Virus record (IMG/VR): IMGVR_UViG_3300042397_000975
Span: 1-46,781 of that record
Length of the DNA stretch: 46,781 nt
Direction: 5' to 3' (one strand)
From: a virus
A program made the position numbers and the translations under genes. The first letter of the stretch is position 1; the number at the start of each line of letters is the position of its first letter. Shown one piece after another: positions 18,724 to 26,593 of the stretch. The notes under the pieces are model-generated. The model was not told the DNA's origin and ran no database searches. It was given only the letters and a program-made list of their open reading frames with translations.

Positions 18724-19344
18724 CTATTTATGCCTAGCTCGAATAAACGGACTAAGCGAATCCTCCATCTGTGGTTGTCTGCCTAGATCGTCTGCAATTC
18801 CCATCGATATATCAATTCTAGCATCTGCGTTTATCGTGTCTCTAACCTTTCCAAAGTTATTGGTAATTAGTGAAGGTGCAATGTCCATCGATAGCTGTGC
18901 CGCCAATGCTCTTCCGAAGTGGTTAGGCATGGAGATATTATCTGGAATTCTTACTGTATATTTTGCATGTGCATCTGGAGTATTGCTGTAAATCAATTGA
19001 CCGCTAGAGGAATAGACTTGATGCCATTTCTCTTTCTCGTCATTGTATTGATTTCTATTAGCGAAGAAACCTTCTCTTGCAATCTCTCTAATTACTAAAG
19101 CATCTGAAGGTACTACATACGAATACTTATACATCGGAGTAGGATCTTCTTGCTGAAGTACTAAAGGAAGATACTTTGTTGCAAAATTCCAATCGTGCAT
19201 CTCTAGCAGACTATCAAGCGCCATCCGAAAATGACGCCTAATTATTTTAGCTTGTTGTGAATTTTCTGTTTCAAGATCAACGACTGATAGGGATACGCCT
19301 AGACGTCCAAGAGCAAGATTAGCAATATCCGTTTTATAAAGCAT
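18724..19344 (-). CDS. Tail tubular protein A (adaptor), T7 gp11-like
   Basis: This 206-residue protein has the typical N-terminal pattern of the family: DIANLALGRLGVSLS, then EN-QQAKIIRRHFRMALDSLLEMHDWNFA. The Trp-containing DWNFA segment ends the conserved helix pair. T7 gp11 is 196 residues. The family forms a 12-mer ring between portal and nozzle. It has an SD (GGGG) 5 bases before the ATG. Gene order (adaptor then nozzle) is as in other podoviruses. Confidence 0.9.
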   Translation of the reverse strand: MLYKTDIANLALGRLGVSLSVVDLETENSQQAKIIRRHFRMALDSLLEMHDWNFATKYLPLVLQQEDPTPMYKYSYVVPSDALVIREIAREGFFANRNQYNDEKEKWHQVYSSSGQLIYSNTPDAHAKYTVRIPDNISMPNHFGRALAAQLSMDIAPSLITNNFGKVRDTINADARIDISMGIADDLGRQPQMEDSLSPFIRARHK

Positions 19345-19359
19345 ATCTGCCCCTTACGA

Positions 19360-19575
19360 TTAAACGAGATCGTCGACCTCTTGTTGCTTTTCAGCTTTTT
19401 TAGAAGCTTTCTTTGCAGGCTTGTACTCTTCTGGAGTTTTAACCCATAATGGAAATCTACCATTGTTTAGCTTGCCTTCAAAGAGAAACTTCTCACCCTC
19501 GCGGATGACTCGTCCTTTGTAGTAGCCTGTTGCAATAGCTGTGACTTGAATTGATACTGATTCTTCTTTCGACAT
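19360..19575 (-). CDS. Small protein between capsid and tail genes, unknown
   Basis: This is a 71-residue protein beginning MSKEESVSIQVTAIATG. The start at 19575 is chosen because GAGGGAG lies 5 bases upstream. A longer in-frame start at 19602 lies inside the terminator hairpin and is unlikely. The N-terminal 45 residues look like a small beta domain (YYKGRVIREGEKFLFEG ... FPLWVKT), a form often seen in short phage proteins near capsid genes. The C-terminus is Lys-rich and ends EVDDLV, close to the LD(D/T)LI tails seen on replication proteins of this phage. Function unknown; a minor head protein or completion factor is possible by position. Confidence 0.7.
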   Translation of the reverse strand: MSKEESVSIQVTAIATGYYKGRVIREGEKFLFEGKLNNGRFPLWVKTPEEYKPAKKASKKAEKQQEVDDLV

Positions 19576-19591
19576 TGGAACTCCCTCATAC

Positions 19592-19618
19592 AAAAAAGCC
19601 ACGCTACGAGAGCGTGGC
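19592..19618 (-). terminator. Rho-independent terminator after cement protein gene
   Basis: On the minus strand, an 8-bp perfect stem (GCCACGCT / AGCGTGGC) with a 5-base loop is followed by six T residues. It lies 24 bases after the stop of the cement protein gene and immediately before the next gene's SD. It probably lowers tail-gene transcription relative to capsid genes. It is the clearest intrinsic terminator in the window. Confidence 0.9.
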
Positions 19619-19641
19619 CGTTAGTCTTTATACTATTTTAA

Positions 19642-20091
19642 TTACCCTTTGTAAGACTCGTCAACTGCTCCGACGATTCCTGCAGTAACTTTACCTGCAG
19701 AAGCCGGGCCGCCAACAACTTCAAAGAATACGCGGATAAAACGCTCTTTGATTTCGCCAGGAACTTTATCGATAGCTGAGATAAAGCCTGCTTTAAGATC
19801 AGAAAGAGGAACGTCTTGGCAAATCAAATCTTTTGGAGATGAAAAGCTAGAGTTATCGTCAGACTGAACTTTAAGCTTAAGAGATGTTAAACCTGAGAAA
19901 TCCTCAACAACTTGGATAAGAAGTGGGATATGAGCAGATTTAGGGAAGCTTCTTTTAAGCTGAGCCTTAGCGCCTGTGCCTGAGTTATAAGTAATGAATC
20001 CCGGTTCCCCGAGGTCATATACATTTTGAGATGCTGCAGAAGCAGTGATGGACTGAGCATCTGAGAGAAGTGATAGTTGATCGAGAATCAT
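19642..20091 (-). CDS. Capsid cement/decoration protein, Bbp16-like
   Basis: This 149-residue protein starts MILDQLSLLSDAQSITASAA and then has a Y-DLG motif. The body has LKVQSDDNSSFSSPKDL, IKERFIRVFFEVVGG and KVTAGIVGAVDES. This layout matches the Bbp16 family of Bordetella phage BPP-1, a cement protein that stabilises the capsid lattice. Length agrees with the family. It has an SD (AGAGG) about 6 bases upstream. It follows the major capsid gene directly and is followed by a terminator, so it is probably made in high amount with the capsid protein. Confidence 0.85.
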   Translation of the reverse strand: MILDQLSLLSDAQSITASAASQNVYDLGEPGFITYNSGTGAKAQLKRSFPKSAHIPLLIQVVEDFSGLTSLKLKVQSDDNSSFSSPKDLICQDVPLSDLKAGFISAIDKVPGEIKERFIRVFFEVVGGPASAGKVTAGIVGAVDESYKG

Positions 20092-20114
20092 ATTTACCTC
20101 TTTACTTTGTTATA

Positions 20115-21128
20115 TTAAACAACCCTGTCTTCGCTGTTAAGAATCGCATCACACTCACGGATAGGAATGCCTCTGAACATAAGAACTTCTTTAGCATTCG
20201 GGCCGTACTTGTCGAAAGTAAGGAAAAGGTTATTTCCTTGCTCAAGACGAGCTTGGTAATCCAAGAATTTAACAAGAGTAGTGTTCATGTAGAAACATGT
20301 CTTACCCATGCTAGTTCTTCTGCCTTTATGAGCGTAGTACATTTCTGTCATAATATTAACAACGTTTGCACCTGTAGAAGCATTGATCTGAAGATCAGAT
20401 ACGTCGATGTTACAAGCACGAGCTAGGTATTGCCAGTTACGAACAGTTAAACCAAAGTGCATAGAGAACTCTTCGCGGTAAACCATATAACGGTCGCCGT
20501 TAGAATCTGTAGCAGGAATGATACCGCGATCTTTACGCTCAACACCTGCTTTATGACCTTTAGGGTAGATCAAGTGACAAGAGCGCTTGTCCCAAGTAAT
20601 CAACCAGATTGAAGTGTTATCATTTCCTGTACCGCCACCATCGATAATTTGAGAACCGTTTTCAGCGCTCAAAGAATTGAAACGTGGAGAAAGCCCCATA
20701 GGCTTAGAAGGATCAACTGAAGAATCGTGGTAGAAAATAGCTGTTGCCATTTCTTGTGCCATTGCTTCAAGGTGATCTGCAGCCATCTCCATACGAACAG
20801 AAGCTTTCTCTTCTGCTTTTTCGAAGATGTCAACATAACGAGTATCAACTTCAGCAGCAGAGTTTACGAAGCCAGTAGTATCTTTTACTGTCTGCATATT
20901 CCCTTTACCTGCAGGGATACCTTTATAAAGACGACCCCAAGTAACTTCAGGAAGACCTGTTTTTACTGTAGTTTCGTGAGATAAACCGCGGTTACACTCG
21001 AAGGCAGGAGCATCTTCAAGAATTGGGTTTTGTGCTGCAAGAAGATTAACAACATCTGCAACGTCTTTGTTCTCTGGCATAACTGCCAAATCAAGTAGTG
21101 TAGGATACTGTGCATTTAGTAGAGCCAT
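20115..21128 (-). CDS. Major capsid protein, BPP-1 (Bbp17) type
   Basis: This 337-residue protein has the features of the BPP-1-like major capsid family: an N-terminal TLLDLAV with a nearby acidic helix, GLPEVTWGRLYKGIPAG near residue 60, and a long helix rich in Glu and Met (VRMEMAADHLEAMAQEMA). A central segment carries WLITWDKRSCHLIYPKG, followed by a C-terminal HK97-fold region. It is not of the T7 gp10 type. Flanked by scaffold upstream and Bbp16-like cement downstream. An extended -10 promoter candidate lies in the 86-base leader, and the SD is GGA with an A-rich spacer, which fits strong expression. Confidence 0.9.
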   Translation of the reverse strand: MALLNAQYPTLLDLAVMPENKDVADVVNLLAAQNPILEDAPAFECNRGLSHETTVKTGLPEVTWGRLYKGIPAGKGNMQTVKDTTGFVNSAAEVDTRYVDIFEKAEEKASVRMEMAADHLEAMAQEMATAIFYHDSSVDPSKPMGLSPRFNSLSAENGSQIIDGGGTGNDNTSIWLITWDKRSCHLIYPKGHKAGVERKDRGIIPATDSNGDRYMVYREEFSMHFGLTVRNWQYLARACNIDVSDLQINASTGANVVNIMTEMYYAHKGRRTSMGKTCFYMNTTLVKFLDYQARLEQGNNLFLTFDKYGPNAKEVLMFRGIPIRECDAILNSEDRVV

Positions 21129-21167
21129 ATTATTTTTCCTTTTAAAAGCATCTAATTGCCTTCGACT

Positions 21168-21201
21168 ATTCTAGCATGATGCGAGATTAATTTAGAGTCA
21201 A
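21168..21201 (-). promoter_or_regulatory. Candidate promoter for capsid genes
   Basis: The minus strand has TGCTAGAAT (21176-21168), an extended -10 element with 5 of 6 matches in the hexamer. TTGACT lies upstream at 21201-21196 but 22 bases away, too far for a normal -35, so the extended -10 would have to suffice. It is placed in an unusually long gap before the major capsid gene, where an extra promoter is plausible. Confidence 0.4.
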
Positions 21202-21214
21202 CAAATTTTTAGCA

Positions 21215-21895
21215 CTATTTAAAAAATTCTGGATACCAACTCTGCAATGTCTCACTGTTTTTTGCTGCAGGCGCTGAAGAAACTCCCTTGCCCGGCAAAC
21301 TATCTGGAGCTATTGCGTCACCGATTCTCTTTAAAAATTTAGCTATTACGAGATTGTTTCCAACTTCCGGGGTGTTTAGTAGATTAATTAACTCAGGATC
21401 TCCAAACTCTTTTACTGCTCGGCTGATTGATGCAAAAGATTGCTCTTTCTTGTCGCCAATAAAATCCGGATCGTTTTCAATTTCTTTTCTCGCTTTCTCA
21501 ATTCTATCTGAGTATTCTTTCTCTTTTTGTGCCACTGCCTTTTTAAAAGCAGAGTCTTTTAGATGTAGAAGTTTCTCTGCATCTTCTTTAGTAAGGTTTA
21601 ATCTTGATGCTTCAGCAGCGATCTCATTAAGATCTTCTTCTGTAAGATTAGATCCTTCGAATAGGTTAAGTTCGTATTCTTCAAACTCGTCAGCAACAAC
21701 ATCAGTCGAAGGCTTTGCTTCTTCCTTTTTTGGTTCTGCACTTGCAGGTTGTGCAGATTGTGAAAGTGCTGTCGGCTCACTAGGCTTGGCTTCAGAAGAT
21801 ACCTTCGGATCCGCCTGAGATGGAGTCGATGCCTCCGATGATGTTGTCGATGGTGCTGACGTGCTTGGTGTTACTGTCTCTGTTGTTTCGCTCAT
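21215..21895 (-). CDS. Capsid scaffolding protein
   Basis: This is a 226-residue protein. Residues 1-60 are Ser/Thr/Pro/Ala-rich and disordered, followed by an acidic stretch (ADEFEEYELNLFEG) and a long charged helical part (DAEKLLHLKDSAFKKAVAQ and onward). This composition, and the position between portal and major capsid, are typical of podovirus scaffold proteins, which guide shell assembly and then leave. No motif proves it. The ATG at 21895 has AGGAG 10 bases upstream. Its first 104 bases overlap the end of the Bbp19-like gene in another frame, an unusually long overlap for structural genes. Confidence 0.75.
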   Translation of the reverse strand: MSETTETVTPSTSAPSTTSSEASTPSQADPKVSSEAKPSEPTALSQSAQPASAEPKKEEAKPSTDVVADEFEEYELNLFEGSNLTEEDLNEIAAEASRLNLTKEDAEKLLHLKDSAFKKAVAQKEKEYSDRIEKARKEIENDPDFIGDKKEQSFASISRAVKEFGDPELINLLNTPEVGNNLVIAKFLKRIGDAIAPDSLPGKGVSSAPAAKNSETLQSWYPEFFK

Positions 21896-22163
21896 AATCT
21901 ATTTTCTCCTCAATGGCCCTGTCTTTTGCTTCCCTCATCATATCAAAGATACGATCCTCAGAAGAATCCGATATTAATCCGAGAAGGTAAAGTCCTACCT
22001 GTCTTCTTCCTATTTGTTTAAGCATGTCGTTTCCGGAGCCTTCAATGTCTCGATAGACTCCGCAATAAGATAGTAGGCGCCACATTAGTCGACGCCCCTG
22101 TTCGGTAGATGTCACCCATTCGATGTCATCTCGATCGCGCTTGATAAGCTCTTTAGAATCCAT
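21792..22163 (-). CDS. Bbp19-like head protein
   Basis: This 123-residue helical protein has DIEWVTSTEQGRRLMWRLLS and then GRRQVGLYLLGLI, the two conserved blocks of the Bbp19 family found between portal and scaffold genes in BPP-1-like phages. The biochemical role of the family is not known to me. A good SD (GAGGG) lies 3-4 bases before the ATG. The C-terminal ~34 codons overlap the start of the scaffold gene; they are Gly/Ser/Ile-rich (IIGGIDSISGGSEGIF) and may be constrained mainly by the other frame. Confidence 0.8.
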   Translation of the reverse strand: MDSKELIKRDRDDIEWVTSTEQGRRLMWRLLSYCGVYRDIEGSGNDMLKQIGRRQVGLYLLGLISDSSEDRIFDMMREAKDRAIEEKIDYERNNRDSNTKHVSTIDNIIGGIDSISGGSEGIF

Positions 22164-22171
22164 TTACCCTC

Positions 22172-23929
22172 TTAAACCTTCGATGCTGTCAACATTGTAT
22201 CAAGCATCGAGCCCTCTCCAACTTTGGCTTGAGATAAATCTTTTGCCATCGTTGCGTTTTGCATTTGCTGTTGCGCCATTAACTGTTGCTGTTGTTGTGC
22301 CGCAATTCCTTGGCGAACGCTATTAAATTCATCTTCATCTAAAATTAACGTCGGGTCAATAGCTACATACTCTGCATACTTTCTTATTGCTGCTTCTGCA
22401 TTGAGTAATTTTAAAAGTGCCGGATCCTGTTGCACTTGTGACATGCTTGCAGTATAGTTCGCAAACCTTTCCAAAGAATTCATCATTGACACCTTGGCGG
22501 CTTGAGCAAGGATGGAGATGTACTCGGGTCTTAATTGCTCACCTTCTAGTTCAGGTGGTCTTTTTGGCATTCTTCCTGCATCTTCTAAAATGATCTGAGC
22601 ATTATAAATTATCTTAGATGATAGATCCTGATCCCATTGCCCTAGTACAGGAGCTAATGTCGCCATTCTTTCTGATGCTTTTTCTGTAATTTCTGCCGCA
22701 GTAATATGCGATTTTGATTCCTGTCCTGACATCATTAAGAATAGATCTTCATAGAATGCGGATCTAATTGCATTGGTATATTCCATCTGATCTGCAACGA
22801 GTTCAGATATTTTTGGATCCATTGTGAACGCAGGTTTAAATCCAGCGGCTGCGCCTTGATCGTCGACGTAAGTGATTCCTCCTGCAAGGATACTTGCTTG
22901 ATGGCGTCTTAAGCTTGCGTGTCCTACCATAGGCGGCTTAACTAATTTAGCAATTGCTTCTAGTCTGAATTTTTCCATCTCTTGCAGTGTCATAATATCT
23001 GACAATGCAATCTCTCCTGGCCCGTCTACACCATAGTTTTCCTCAGGTGCAACTTCCCATCTTGGAGTAATGACAGGGAAATAGTCGTATCCACTTGTCT
23101 TAATAAACTCTTTATCCCCTAAAGCTTTCTCATTTCTAAAACCTGACGACGATTGTGGAGGTAAGTTACCGCCAACAGATTGAACGTAGGTATAGGACTG
23201 ATACTTCTTATCAAGAGGATCTAAAGATTTCTTGTTAGGATTGTATGTCGGATTAGGTAGGATGACCGTTGTTAGTACAACAGTTTCTAAGTACTTTGCA
23301 TTTTCCCAATTAGTTCTTACCCACGTAGGGATATTAGACCAATCGATCTGCCCTGATGGATTTAACTTTGCGTATTGCTCTACGACCTGACGAGTAGTTA
23401 AAGAGAAATCTCTATAAAACATATTCGTATTGCCTTCTGCGTCACAGGCAAACCCGTAAGTTCCAATGGCAAAAGGGTAGAAGTAGAATCCGTATCTAGG
23501 ATGCGGAAGCATGGCGAAGGCAGAATTTGAAAAGATACCTACGTCTTTGTATGCTAAAGGTAGGATTCTGTAGAGGTTTGATACTTGGAAGTGTGAGTTT
23601 AATATAGACTCAGATTCAGCAAAGTATCTTTTGGCCGCAGCAGAATTTGCTTTCTTTGTATTGTTTACTGTTAGGTTAAACCATGGACGAGATCTCGGCG
23701 TTGCTCCGTTCATCATGCCCGATACAAATGTTCTTAAGCTTCGTCCTGCTTGGTTCTTAATGATATGTCTATCTTTACGATAGCTATTATGCTTATCATC
23801 CGGATTCATCTTGAATCTCTCAGGAGAAATGTAGTCTGCTAGTAATTGCCAAGTAGGCAGTTTCTTTGCAAGCTCGTTCTTAAGAGATGATCTAATGCCA
23901 TCAACTTCCGAGTATGTAAGCTTTTTCAT
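22172..23929 (-). CDS. Portal (head-tail connector) protein
   Basis: This 585-residue protein matches the podovirus head-to-tail connector family. The N-terminal LPTWQLLADYISPERF is followed by AGRSLRTFVSGMMNGATPRSR with the typical PWF, then TWRWE-like PRWEVAPEENYGVDGPGEIAL, and a helical stem. The C-terminus has a Gln-rich barrel helix (AAQQQQQLMAQQQMQ), common in this family. The family forms the 12-mer through which DNA is packaged and ejected. Length is normal. Its start is 3 bases after the upstream stop, with a weak SD, so translation is probably coupled. Confidence 0.9.
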   Translation of the reverse strand: MKKLTYSEVDGIRSSLKNELAKKLPTWQLLADYISPERFKMNPDDKHNSYRKDRHIIKNQAGRSLRTFVSGMMNGATPRSRPWFNLTVNNTKKANSAAAKRYFAESESILNSHFQVSNLYRILPLAYKDVGIFSNSAFAMLPHPRYGFYFYPFAIGTYGFACDAEGNTNMFYRDFSLTTRQVVEQYAKLNPSGQIDWSNIPTWVRTNWENAKYLETVVLTTVILPNPTYNPNKKSLDPLDKKYQSYTYVQSVGGNLPPQSSSGFRNEKALGDKEFIKTSGYDYFPVITPRWEVAPEENYGVDGPGEIALSDIMTLQEMEKFRLEAIAKLVKPPMVGHASLRRHQASILAGGITYVDDQGAAAGFKPAFTMDPKISELVADQMEYTNAIRSAFYEDLFLMMSGQESKSHITAAEITEKASERMATLAPVLGQWDQDLSSKIIYNAQIILEDAGRMPKRPPELEGEQLRPEYISILAQAAKVSMMNSLERFANYTASMSQVQQDPALLKLLNAEAAIRKYAEYVAIDPTLILDEDEFNSVRQGIAAQQQQQLMAQQQMQNATMAKDLSQAKVGEGSMLDTMLTASKV

Positions 23930-23932
23930 ATA

Positions 23933-24346
23933 TTATTTCTTACCAGATTGTTTTTTAAATGCTGCTAGATATTCTGGATAATCTGCAGGATTGTTGCCGA
24001 TATTTGCCCATGTTTGTGGGCTCATTGGCTCAGACGGCATTACTGCCTGCTTCTTTTTTACTTTTACTTTTGTAGGACTAGCTTCAACTTTTGAAACTGG
24101 TTTTGCTGCAGGTGCTCCTTGGTTTCTCATTTCCATTGCTTCGATCTCTTGTGACAGACCTTCAGCTTTAAGCACTGGCATTTCTCCTGTCATGGCAGAA
24201 GGGATTGGCCCTCCGATTGGCCCCATCTTTGCAGATGGTACAGGTTGAGCACCCATGATATTTGCTCCAATCATTGATTGAGAAGCTGACATATCTGGTA
24301 GATTAGCTGTTAATTGTTTTTTCTTTTTTACTTTTACTTGAGCCAT
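23933..24346 (-). CDS. Lys-rich protein with duplicated KVKVKKK, unknown
   Basis: This 137-residue protein has very basic N-terminal and central segments that share the same phrase: KVKKKKQ at residues 4-11 and KVKVKKKQAVM around 92-102. The rest is Ala/Pro/Met-rich and probably disordered. The C-terminus (PQTWANIGNNPADYPEYLAAFKK) looks like a short helix. Basic, low-complexity proteins near the portal may bind DNA inside the head, but no family is recognised. It has a good SD (GGAG) 8 bases before the ATG and sits between a Gly-zipper protein and the portal. Confidence 0.7.
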   Translation of the reverse strand: MAQVKVKKKKQLTANLPDMSASQSMIGANIMGAQPVPSAKMGPIGGPIPSAMTGEMPVLKAEGLSQEIEAMEMRNQGAPAAKPVSKVEASPTKVKVKKKQAVMPSEPMSPQTWANIGNNPADYPEYLAAFKKQSGKK

Positions 24347-24355
24347 AATGATCTC

Positions 24356-24748
24356 CTAAAATGTTCCGGCAGTAGTAGGCATATTTTGCCCTATAAAGCC
24401 TTGAGGTGATGCTACACTACTTTCTGAAGATCTGCTACCTGTACGCAAAGCCCCGGCCATCGCTACATTTTCGGCTTGTTGTTTTGCGCCCATCTCACGC
24501 ACAGCAGCTTCTCTTCTTGCTTTCTCAGCTTCTTTCTCCGCTGCTTTTTGCGCCTCACGTTGGGATTGTGATTGCATATTTCCTAATAGGCCACCTGCAA
24601 TAAAGCCAATTGCAGCGCCTCCTAAAGCTCCACCTATAGTTCCTGCAGGGCCACCGAAGGATCCAACAGTTGCACCAATAGACGCACCAGTACCTGCTCC
24701 GGCCATACCACCTGTAAGAAATCCTTGCTCATTTTGTTTAATGGCCAT
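24356..24748 (-). CDS. Gly-zipper membrane-active protein, unknown
   Basis: This is a 130-residue protein. Residues 12-56 are a Gly/Ala-rich segment (GGMAGAGTGASIGATVGSFG, then GGALGGAAIGFIAGGLLG), a glycine-zipper pattern able to insert into membranes. Residues 60-90 form a charged helix (REAQKAAEKEAEKARREAA). The layout resembles small internal or ejected virion proteins and also some holin-like proteins, but no family is certain. It lies between the terminase and portal genes, which fits a virion protein better than a lysis protein. SD AGGAG is 6 bases before the ATG. Confidence 0.7.
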   Translation of the reverse strand: MAIKQNEQGFLTGGMAGAGTGASIGATVGSFGGPAGTIGGALGGAAIGFIAGGLLGNMQSQSQREAQKAAEKEAEKARREAAVREMGAKQQAENVAMAGALRTGSRSSESSVASPQGFIGQNMPTTAGTF

Positions 24749-24756
24749 AAAAACTC

Positions 24757-26328
24757 CTATGCCTTATAATTAGGCGATGGTCTGTAATATTTGTCAATAT
24801 GAGATTGATCCGATACATAATTGGACTTATTCCTTCGATTCCATTGCTCGACGAATTCCTCATCTGACATTCCTTGAGATCCTGCCGTTGCTCCGGAAAA
24901 GTCTGCGTAAAAGCTAGGCTGCTCTACATCCGCAAATGTTTGAGCTAATGCGTCTGCTTTATCCGGCGATCTTCCGAGCCTTGACTTGATCTGCTCTTTT
25001 TCTTCTAAGCGGAATACTCCACCATGGAAGATAAGCTTAGGCATCATGAGCTCTTCGGACAGTTGTGGATCTTTAGGTAGGCATCCACCCTTTCTGATCC
25101 AGTCCCTCATTCTAACCCACATCTCAGTTCTTTTGTTGAAATATCTTTTATCGTTTGCTTTCGCATTATAAACGATTGGAGTAATATCGAGGTTTGGAAA
25201 TAGCCCTAGACTGTCTATTACTGATGACCCGTATCCTCCGGTGTTATCAACAAAGACTCGCTCGATTCCTTGGTCTTGTTGCATGAATGCGATTTTGCTT
25301 GCAAGCTCTGGGCCATATATGTCAGACGAAATAGATTCAAGAGGATAACACTTAAGGCCCCGACGGCGAGCAAAAACAGTCCTGTCAATACCGCCGCGAG
25401 CGACATCAACCCCCAAGCGATGCTGAGAGTTCTTAACAAGTTTTTCTGCAATATCCCTGTTTTGCGATTCATGGATCTCTGCCTCCGTAATTAGCATATC
25501 ACTAGATACGTTAGGATATTTACCAAATACGTTTACCATTACCCATGGATCTTCTTTTCCGTATGTCTCGATCTGCTCACGCGCCCAATCCTTACTTACC
25601 CTTGGTGCACGTTTAGGATCATCGGGATCCCCTGATATAGTATAGACTGCCCACTTCTGAACAGATCTTCCCATGTAGGCGCGATAGATAATACCTTTCG
25701 GAACCTCTGGGTTGGCCGTCACTAATAGTTTAGCTGTCTTAGTATCGGAGTCACCTGTTGATAGTGCTGCATCTGCGGTTGCAAGTACGGCATCTGGGAT
25801 TGTACCTGCTTCATCGATAAGAAATGCTACGTTGTCGGAGTGAAGACCTGCTAGTGCTGACGCCTGCTGAGATTCATCTGCTTGTTTTGGAAATGACCTT
25901 GCATCGATAAACGAGTAACCTTCATGTCCTTTCATTGTGATCTTACTAAAACCTTCGTTTGTAGATTGAGTAAGTAATGGAGAACGAGCGCGCCACTTTA
26001 AAAGTTCCGCCCAAAGGTTTGCCATTAAGTGATCTTTCGTTACGGAGAGTGCTGCCATCTTAGGTTGATAGCGTGTGGCAAAGAAGTGCCATCCGAGCAT
26101 AGCGAGTGTAAATGTCTTTCCTGGCCCTTTAGATGCCACAAGTGCAATACGCTGATTATTAACGTACAGATCTACTACATCTTCCTGCCAAGCATCGAGT
26201 GTCACATCGAAGGCATCTTTAAAAAAGATCTTCGGTCTGTGCCTCCAAAGTTTAGCAACATCAGATGGTTGTAGTGATATTGGTTTACCCAAGCTTCTTC
26301 GTGTGTTTGGAAATCCTATATCATTCAT
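24757..26328 (-). CDS. Terminase large subunit
   Basis: This 523-residue protein has an ATPase domain with a Walker A variant SKGPGKT (66-72; K71, T72), the Walker B pair D172-E173 in AFLIDEAG and a coupling TANPE motif near 205. The RNase-H-like nuclease domain has acidic residues D308 (GVDVARGG), D361 (FVDNTGG) and D456/D459 (SPDKADAL). All expected catalytic positions are present. The enzyme pumps DNA into the prohead and cuts it. It has an SD (GGGGA) about 7 bases before the ATG. A 261-base gap to the small terminase holds a possible plus-strand gene. Confidence 0.95.
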   Translation of the reverse strand: MNDIGFPNTRRSLGKPISLQPSDVAKLWRHRPKIFFKDAFDVTLDAWQEDVVDLYVNNQRIALVASKGPGKTFTLAMLGWHFFATRYQPKMAALSVTKDHLMANLWAELLKWRARSPLLTQSTNEGFSKITMKGHEGYSFIDARSFPKQADESQQASALAGLHSDNVAFLIDEAGTIPDAVLATADAALSTGDSDTKTAKLLVTANPEVPKGIIYRAYMGRSVQKWAVYTISGDPDDPKRAPRVSKDWAREQIETYGKEDPWVMVNVFGKYPNVSSDMLITEAEIHESQNRDIAEKLVKNSQHRLGVDVARGGIDRTVFARRRGLKCYPLESISSDIYGPELASKIAFMQQDQGIERVFVDNTGGYGSSVIDSLGLFPNLDITPIVYNAKANDKRYFNKRTEMWVRMRDWIRKGGCLPKDPQLSEELMMPKLIFHGGVFRLEEKEQIKSRLGRSPDKADALAQTFADVEQPSFYADFSGATAGSQGMSDEEFVEQWNRRNKSNYVSDQSHIDKYYRPSPNYKA

Positions 26329-26355
26329 TGTGTCATCCCCGGTTTGTATGTACCA

Positions 26356-26364
26356 TGTTATAAT
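26356..26364 (+). promoter_or_regulatory. Extended -10 promoter element, plus strand
   Basis: TGTTATAAT has a perfect -10 hexamer with the TGn extension. No -35 is seen at normal distance. It would start transcription near 26371 toward the plus-strand open frame ending at 26593. Extended -10 sequences also arise by chance in AT-rich DNA. Confidence 0.35.
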
Positions 26365-26593
26365 GAAGTTAATACAGTTTATGTTTTTCCTTCAATTTAC
26401 TCTCTACCAATTTGACCCTCTGTGGCAGTCAATGTATCAACCTGCACCCACTGAATCGCAACGGGTGCAAGAAGTTTCAACGGAACCTGAAGATCAAAGC
26501 TATTCGGAATTATCAAACAACTCGGAAGCTGAACATTATTCCTGGGAGCTCGGAACTCCTGACAACATTCCTGAAACAGAAATAATCTATTAG
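26363..26593 (+). CDS. Possible isolated plus-strand gene between terminase genes
   Basis: The open frame gives 76 residues from ATG 26363 (alternative ATG 26381). The N-terminal ~20 residues are hydrophobic (LIQFMFFLQFTLYQF), followed by an acidic, disordered tail rich in Glu, Ser and Pro. Its stop overlaps the stop of the oppositely oriented small terminase gene by two bases, as in tightly packed convergent genes. A perfect extended -10 lies just upstream. Against it: no SD is visible, and everything else for 27 kb is on the minus strand. No family recognised. It may be a small membrane-anchored accessory gene or an accident of a non-coding gap. Confidence 0.35.
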   Translation: MKLIQFMFFLQFTLYQFDPLWQSMYQPAPTESQRVQEVSTEPEDQSYSELSNNSEAEHYSWELGTPDNIPETEIIY

